NCBI GenBank assembly: GCA_035515515.1
Contig: DATJBC010000209.1
Coordinates: 1-14,513, forward strand
Origin: DATJBC01 sp035515515
GTDB lineage: Bacteria > Actinomycetota > Acidimicrobiia > Acidimicrobiales > UBA8190
DNA length: 14,513 bases
Direction: 5' to 3'
Under the pieces are notes generated by a model, which was not told the DNA's origin, made no database searches, and worked only from the letters and a program-made list of their open reading frames with translations. This document shows, in pieces, positions 13,555 through 14,513 of the stretch; the first letter of the stretch is position 1, and each line of letters begins with the position of its first letter. Both the position numbers and the translations under genes were made by a program.

Positions 13555-14513
13555 TCAGGGCCCCAGGTACCCGGCCAGGGTGGCGTGGAAGTGCCGGATG
13601 CGGCTCTCCTGCTCCTGGGCCAGCGTCACCGCCGGCTCCGCCGCCGCCTCGAGGCCGCGCTGCACCCGCCCCAGCGTGGCGGTGTCCTGGTCGAGGATGC
13701 GGCCGAGATAGCCGAGCTCGGGGGCGTCGGCCCACCGCTCCTCGGGGCGCAGGTGCCTGGTGGTGGCCGGCGCGGGGCGCGGCCCGGTGGCGGGGAGAGG
13801 CTCGAGGAGCATGACGTCCATCACCGCCGTCCGGTGGTCGTCGCCGTTGGGCCGGAAGCGGTAGGCCAAGGGCGTGGTGTAGCCCGCCCACGGCACGAAA
13901 TTGGGGAACAGGAAGTACTCGATGGCGTCCAGCGCCTCGCAGTCGGTGATCCCCGAGTAGTCCCCGCCGGTGCGCTCGGCCAGCTGGCGCCGGGTGCGCT
14001 CGGCCAGCACCTGCCGGGCGGTGCCACCCGCGGGGACCAGCGCCTCGGGGTCGTCCTTCGTCAGGAACATGGCGTCGACGATCTCCTGCTCGCCGACGGC
14101 GCGCCCTACGTGCTCGCTGGCGATCCCCACCGGCGTGATCATGCGGCTGACGTGGCGCACGCCCTCGTAGACGTCGTACTCGGTCTGGGTGTCGCCACTG
14201 GTGCGCAGCAGCTGCGGGTGCACGGCCACGGTGTGGTAGCTCTCGATGAAGGCCTCGAGGGCGACCTTCCAGTTGCAGGGCACCACCCGCACCACGTGCG
14301 CCGTCAGGTACCGCTGCGCCAGGTCCCACGGGGCGAAGTGCTCGGGCAGGATCTCGAGGTAGTCGGCCAGCGGCCCGGCGTCGTGGTCGGCGCAGACGAA
14401 GACGAAGCCCCCCCACGTGCCCACGGCCGCCTCGGGCAGGCAGAAGCGGCCCGCATCGACGTGGGGGAAGTCCCACGGGCACGGCATACCGGCGAAGGAG
14501 CCGTCGAGGTTCC
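13555..14513 (-). CDS. Rieske non-haem iron ring-hydroxylating oxygenase, alpha subunit (partial, 5' end outside)
   Basis: The frame is open to the window edge. An internal ATG at 14487 is not the real start, because the residues before it (NLDGSFAG) and after it (MPCPWDFP) match the segment that follows the Rieske [2Fe-2S] domain in this family. The Rieske cysteines and histidines therefore lie beyond the window. Counting from that Met, VGTWGGFVFV (22-31) ends the Rieske region. NWKVALEAFIESYHTVAVH (72-90) holds the mononuclear iron histidines His85 and His90, and Glu82 may be the electron-bridging acid. The third ligand is probably Asp266 or Asp268 in RILDQDTATL. The full protein would hydroxylate an aromatic or other cyclic substrate using electrons from a reductase not seen here; no beta subunit gene follows. 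It leads the minus-strand operon visible here and abuts the acyl-CoA ligase. Confidence 0.9.
   Translation of the reverse strand, partial: NLDGSFAGMPCPWDFPHVDAGRFCLPEAAVGTWGGFVFVCADHDAGPLADYLEILPEHFAPWDLAQRYLTAHVVRVVPCNWKVALEAFIESYHTVAVHPQLLRTSGDTQTEYDVYEGVRHVSRMITPVGIASEHVGRAVGEQEIVDAMFLTKDDPEALVPAGGTARQVLAERTRRQLAERTGGDYSGITDCEALDAIEYFLFPNFVPWAGYTTPLAYRFRPNGDDHRTAVMDVMLLEPLPATGPRPAPATTRHLRPEERWADAPELGYLGRILDQDTATLGRVQRGLEAAAEPAVTLAQEQESRIRHFHATLAGYLGP

Noticed and set aside
10334..14482. Single 1382-codon minus-strand frame that could be read as a giant fusion ending in the FAD oxidase
   Set aside because: The part upstream of 11938 is a different frame of the real ligase and oxygenase genes and is Arg/Gly/Pro-rich nonsense. 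The Tat signal at 11938 marks the true start.
1..14513. Search for tRNA/rRNA genes, CRISPR repeats, transposases, inverted terminal repeats or phage genes
   Set aside because: None seen. Nearly all the sequence is explained by the listed genes, and the largest gap is 290 bases or less.

Overview
The window is dense, very GC-rich coding DNA with almost every third codon position G or C. GTG starts are frequent, and two genes look leaderless, with a TAnnnT-type box six bases before the start codon. Together with the gene types (Rieske oxygenase, acyl-CoA ligase, Tat flavoprotein, fused E1 alpha/beta, D-aminoacylase-like amidohydrolase) this suggests an actinobacterium, perhaps an environmental Acidimicrobiia-type lineage. 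The lineage call is inference; no rRNA or other marker is present. I found no tRNA, rRNA, CRISPR array, insertion sequence or phage gene.

Left arm, + strand (1-3144): a histone-deacetylase-like amidohydrolase; a metallo-beta-lactamase-fold hydrolase; a doubtful small ORF that overlaps the MBL stop by GTGA and shows a lipoprotein-like signal in a second frame; and an unrecognised 221-residue protein. This last gene converges with the right arm, and the two stop codons overlap by 11 bp next to a GC hairpin.

Right arm, - strand (14513 down to 3134), in transcription order: a Rieske-type ring-hydroxylating oxygenase alpha subunit (N-terminus beyond the window); an AMP-forming acyl-CoA synthetase; a Tat-exported lipoprotein of the berberine-bridge-enzyme flavin oxidase type with both covalent FAD attachment residues; an N-acyl-D-amino-acid deacylase-like amidohydrolase; a single-chain E1 alpha-beta 2-oxoacid/acetoin dehydrogenase; a free-standing 76-residue lipoyl domain; a membrane GGDEF-EAL c-di-GMP enzyme; and an esterase-D-like hydrolase. 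The first three genes are separated by 0 and 11 nt. The amidohydrolase, E1 and lipoyl genes are separated by 11 and 12 nt. Larger gaps of 66, 70 and 87 nt fall before the amidohydrolase, GGDEF-EAL and esterase genes.

The likeliest reading is a catabolic operon, or two adjacent ones, for an unknown aromatic, amide or ester substrate: envelope oxidation, ring hydroxylation, CoA activation, amide hydrolysis and oxidative decarboxylation onto a mobile lipoyl carrier. The pathway is inferred from gene types and spacing. The clearest oddity is an E1 plus lipoyl carrier with no E2 acyltransferase or E3 in the window.
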